Shown here: positions 62,714 to 64,000 of the stretch, one piece after another
Position numbering within the stretch: position 1 is the first letter of the stretch
How the letters are laid out: every line of letters starts with the position of its first letter
From: Entoloma clypeatum
Taxonomy: Eukaryota > Basidiomycota > Agaricomycetes > Agaricales > Entolomataceae
Length of the DNA stretch: 64,000 nt
NCBI GenBank assembly: GCA_963565915.1
Contig: OY751485.1
Location: 744,001-808,000, forward strand
Reading direction: 5' to 3'
Translations under genes and position numbers: made by a program
The notes under the pieces: generated by a model
What the model saw: the letters and a program-made list of their open reading frames with translations, nothing else
Databases searched by the model: none
Told to the model about the DNA's origin: nothing

Positions 62714-63884
62714 GCGACAGGGTCTCCGCATTCAGAAACGGCGTGTCCAAGCTTCAATCCAACGTGTTGATGGCCTCGGTCGTATTCTTTGCAAACATGC
62801 CACGATTCAGCGCCCCAAGTACAAAGTCTCATGCCCTGATGCATTATGGCATGTAGATGGACATCACAAGCTCATTCTATGGGGAATTGTTATTCATGGC
62901 TTTGTGGATGGGTATTCTCGTGTGGTATGTAGATTTGAGTTGATTCTTCAATACTTGTGCTTATCTTTCTTCAGGTCACTGGTCTTCATGCAAGCACCAA
63001 CAATCGAGCATCAACTGTGCTTCATTTATTTTCTGAGGCCATAGAAAAATATCGATCACCGTCGCGTGTATGTGGCGACCATGGTTGTGAAAATAAGGGT
63101 GTTGCACTATACATGATTCTTGCAAAAGGCCTTAATTGGGCTTCTTTCATTTGGGGATCGTACGTTATTTCTGTTCCAAATAAAGTTGGTTTCTCAACCG
63201 AGGTATTTACCACAGATCTACTCATAATACACGGATTGAATGGTTACATATGGGTAGAGGTTGGCACACAGTTCGTCCGGCATTGGCGTGCTTTCTTTTA
63301 TCGTCTTGAACACCTGCACTGTCTCGATAGGAAGAACTCCTGCCATCTTTGGCTCCTTTATTATCTTTTTCTTGACATGATAAATGGCGACTGTATGGCT
63401 TTTCGGGATGAATGGAACTCATATCCTATGGCAAAATCTACGAACGCACAGAGGGAGAAAGTGGTGCAGGACAACTGCCAGATGAGGAAATCCCGCACTT
63501 TCTCGAACCGGATGGCGAGATGCAAGAGCATGACTTCAATGATCTTGAAGAATTTATTGAAGAAGCATACAAATCAAAATTCAATGTCAAGGATGTATCT
63601 TGTCCGAAGCACCAGAGTCCATTTGAAAATAATCATGTTGAAATTGTTTTTCAACGGCCCTTGATCATGTTTGTAATTTACAACTGGTTCCATCAGGCTA
63701 TGGACTGCTTTCTGAAGAGTGGGAGGATGCAGTATATCCTAGTTATGAGGTTATTAGAATGCGGCGTGGCAAAGAACTGTGGGTAGCTTTACCAGATTTC
63801 ATTTGGAGGGCACGGGCAGAATTATGGGGACAGGCACTAGATATCGTTGACAGACTTGTATTTCTTCAAGATGGGTCTGAATAA
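62714..63884 (+). pseudogene. Integrase-core (DDE) gene, 3' half
   Basis: Continues FLRRQGLRIQKRRVQAS. Exon to 62924 with the first catalytic aspartate (VDGHHKLILWGIVIHGF); intron 62925-62974 (GTATGT...CAG, 50 nt); exon 62975-63159 with TGLHASTNNRASTVLHLF and the second aspartate (CGDHGCEN); intron 63160-63215 (56 nt); exon with the catalytic glutamate (STHNTRIEW) and, after a 4-base frameshift near 63250, VEVGTQFVRHWRAFFYRL. Further frameshifts lie near 63425 and 63657; the C-terminus (YGLLSEEWEDAVYPSYE, ALPDFIWRARAELWGQAL) ends at TAA 63882-63884. The frameshifts mean the gene was decaying, before or after the gypsy insertion. Confidence 0.78.
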
Positions 63885-64000
63885 TAGAGTGATGTCTCAT
63901 TTAAATTTGATGCCAAATTGTCAGTCGGAGCTCTCTTGTATTTAAGCCAACAAAGTGGAACCTTACCTCTTCGTGTTTTGTTCCTCTGAACATACTCTGT
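63885..64000. other. Downstream of the integrase-core gene
   Basis: 116 bases, no feature recognised. Confidence 0.6.

Overview
This window is transposon-dense DNA from a filamentous basidiomycete, most likely a mushroom-forming Agaricomycete. The evidence is chromodomain gypsy elements, Ty1/copia elements, hAT-type DNA transposons, a Tad-like LINE ORF1, a DIRS-type reverse transcriptase, and two fragments of typical Agaricomycete genes with 50-56 nt GT-AG introns: a BTB-domain protein and an integrase-core (DDE) protein. I see no ordinary housekeeping gene, no rRNA or tRNA gene and no CRISPR array. About three quarters of the sequence can be assigned to mobile elements. Layout, left part (1-23905): a degenerate gypsy (called A2, + strand) is the oldest layer. 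Into it went a copia element (1-3550, runs off the window), a hAT-type MITE (3756-4369, 8-bp duplication GAATGGTG) and a gypsy A element on the - strand (4383-20511, duplication TGCAC). Gypsy A was in turn hit by an ORF1-only LINE (5930-7808), a solo LTR of family C (9709-10166, duplication GTTGG) and a gypsy B element (10659-16790, duplication CAATG). A 200-base assembly gap (8027-8226) interrupts this. The sequence after the gap repeats the structure before it at a few percent divergence, which looks like two haplotypes joined end to end, or a duplication. Middle part (23906-49669): a DIRS-like fragment, a complete gypsy E (26237-32757, duplication TACTG) with a 1202-codon pol frame and an extra small ORF after pol, a MITE with ~95-bp inverted arms (32968-33421), two larger hAT-type elements (34334-36472 and 36563-38714, each with a perfect 8-bp duplication), a gypsy F 5' end (39313-41448), a degenerate DIRS-like element with zinc knuckle and RT (about 42780-45173), and a truncated gypsy B (45174-47842). 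Right part (49670-64000): a BTB gene (- strand) and, divergently, an integrase-core gene (+ strand) cut in two by gypsy A (51375-62713, duplication GCGAC). That gypsy is itself cut by an apparently intact, very young copia element (52517-58298, identical-looking 310-bp LTRs, duplication TTGAC). How the pieces relate: the target-site duplications give an order of events (integrase gene, then gypsy A, then copia; A2, then hAT and gypsy A, then LINE, solo LTR and gypsy B). The two gypsy A copies sit at different sites yet share the same inactive protease, frameshift and RT motif, so they were probably moved by proteins supplied in trans. All four gypsy families show the same self-priming layout: a 10-11 nt site two bases inside the 5' LTR is complementary to an LTR segment about 32 bp after a TATA box. 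The copia family instead has a site resembling the anticodon half of initiator tRNA-Met. Coordinates of degenerate frames are approximate where frameshifts occur.
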